From contig CALEZT010000016.1 of NCBI GenBank assembly GCA_937927975.1, positions 1 to 22,393 on the forward strand: DNA of 22,393 bases. Direction: 5' to 3'. Every line of letters begins with the position of its first letter. Position 1 is the stretch's first letter. Shown piece after piece: positions 22,062 to 22,393 of this stretch. Source of the DNA: an uncultured Phycisphaerales bacterium (GTDB lineage Bacteria; Planctomycetota; Phycisphaerae; Sedimentisphaerales; Anaerobacaceae). The translations under genes and the position numbers were made by a program. The notes below the pieces were generated by a model. That model was not told the DNA's origin and did no database searches. It saw only the letters and a list, made by a program, of their open reading frames with translations.

Positions 22062-22379
22062 ATGAGAAAGCAATGGTCCGTCCTGTCTGCGGCGATACTT
22101 TCGGCCGCTCTGAGTCCCTGCGTGTACGCCGACCCATGGTATGGCCTGACAGATCTTGGAGCATACGATGGACGAGAGAAAAGCTCCGCCCACTCAGTCA
22201 ACGACCAAGGCCAAGTGGTGGGCTACGCTGCCTATCCGCAGTCGAACCGTGCCCTTCTTTTCGACTCCACGGGAGGCGGAAACAACACCAACTTGGGGGC
22301 CTTGGGAACGGGCGATCCTGGCTACGCCGGCCGCGCCTACGGTGTCCTTTCGGCGCACCTGCAAAATCTGAAATTTTGA
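22062..22379 (+). pseudogene. Secreted HAF-repeat protein, cut by the terminal repeat
   Basis: The gene opens with a signal peptide (WSVLSAAILSAALSPCVYA) and then DPWYGLTDLGAYDGREKSSA leading to HSVNDQGQVVGYA. The TDLG...A-x-S-V-N-D-x-G-Q-V-V-G pattern is the HAF extracellular repeat, normally present in several copies across 300-400 residues, often with a C-terminal sorting signal. A second repeat begins (LGALGTGDPGYAGRAYG) but is broken at 22341, where the frame enters the 53-bp repeat and ends after VLSAHLQNLKF. It may continue in the real genome if the window end is an assembly break; as given, it is truncated after about 93 native residues. The start has GAAGGGGAGAG upstream. Confidence 0.75.
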
Positions 22380-22393
22380 AGGCGACCCGCGAC
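22341..22393. repeat. Right copy of 53-bp inverted terminal repeat
   Basis: Exact reverse complement of bases 1-53. It begins at GGTGTCC in the middle of a HAF repeat and supplies an in-frame stop (TGA at 22377-22379). The inner boundary is the same base as at the left end, which favours a defined element end over a random duplication. Confidence 0.9.

Overview
The window looks like chromosomal DNA of a GC-rich, Gram-negative-type bacterium, most likely a planctomycete or close PVC relative (inference). The grounds are the secreted PQQ-propeller, PhoD-like and HAF-repeat proteins, a TPR plus FMN-binding protein beside a NapH/NapG-like ferredoxin, long intergenic spacers with dispersed palindromes, and a DUF3987-type island. 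The two ends carry the same 53-base sequence in inverted orientation (1-53 and 22341-22393), and each copy interrupts a reading frame.

Region 1 (1-1811) is a decayed defence locus on the minus strand. It holds an Abi-C domain remnant, the first ~44 residues of a type III restriction-like protein, and the first ~28 residues of an Abi_2 (AbiD/AbiF) protein. The Abi_2 fragment is preceded by a promoter-like pair and a T-tailed hairpin. Dispersed palindromes are scattered among the fragments.

Region 2 (1812-11536) holds core-type genes on the plus strand. These are a secreted PhoD-like phosphatase, lexA with a possible small upstream gene, then a tight cluster: a PQQ beta-propeller protein, a TPR protein ending in a flavinylation-type FMN domain, a NapH-NapG-like membrane polyferredoxin, and a Tat-exported nitrilase-family hydrolase. 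A zinc-ribbon protein with glycine-centred pentapeptides and a secreted PHP-domain protein follow. The four-gene cluster could move electrons from the membrane to a flavin outside the cytoplasm. A DUF2959-type lipoprotein is convergent with this block (11584-12237, minus).

Region 3 (13063-20368) is an integrated element at a tRNA-Arg(ACG) gene. The integrase reads toward the tRNA and its last codons lie inside it. Seven minus-strand genes form one block, with ATGA start/stop overlaps between the first four: HTH protein, small hypothetical, Cys-rich protein, primase/helicase-like DUF3987 protein, excisionase-like HTH, small Xre-like HTH, integrase. A control region with repeated GTTCA/TGAAC half-sites separates them from a plus-strand RelB/DinJ-YafQ toxin-antitoxin pair. 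An unrecognised 457-residue gene abuts the toxin tail to tail. No structural phage genes and no conjugation genes are visible, so the element resembles a satellite or mobilizable island. Its right attachment site was not found.

Region 4 (20690-22393) has a lipoprotein with a PDZ-like C-terminus and the start of a secreted HAF-repeat protein. The latter has a good promoter and an upstream palindrome, and is cut by the right terminal repeat.
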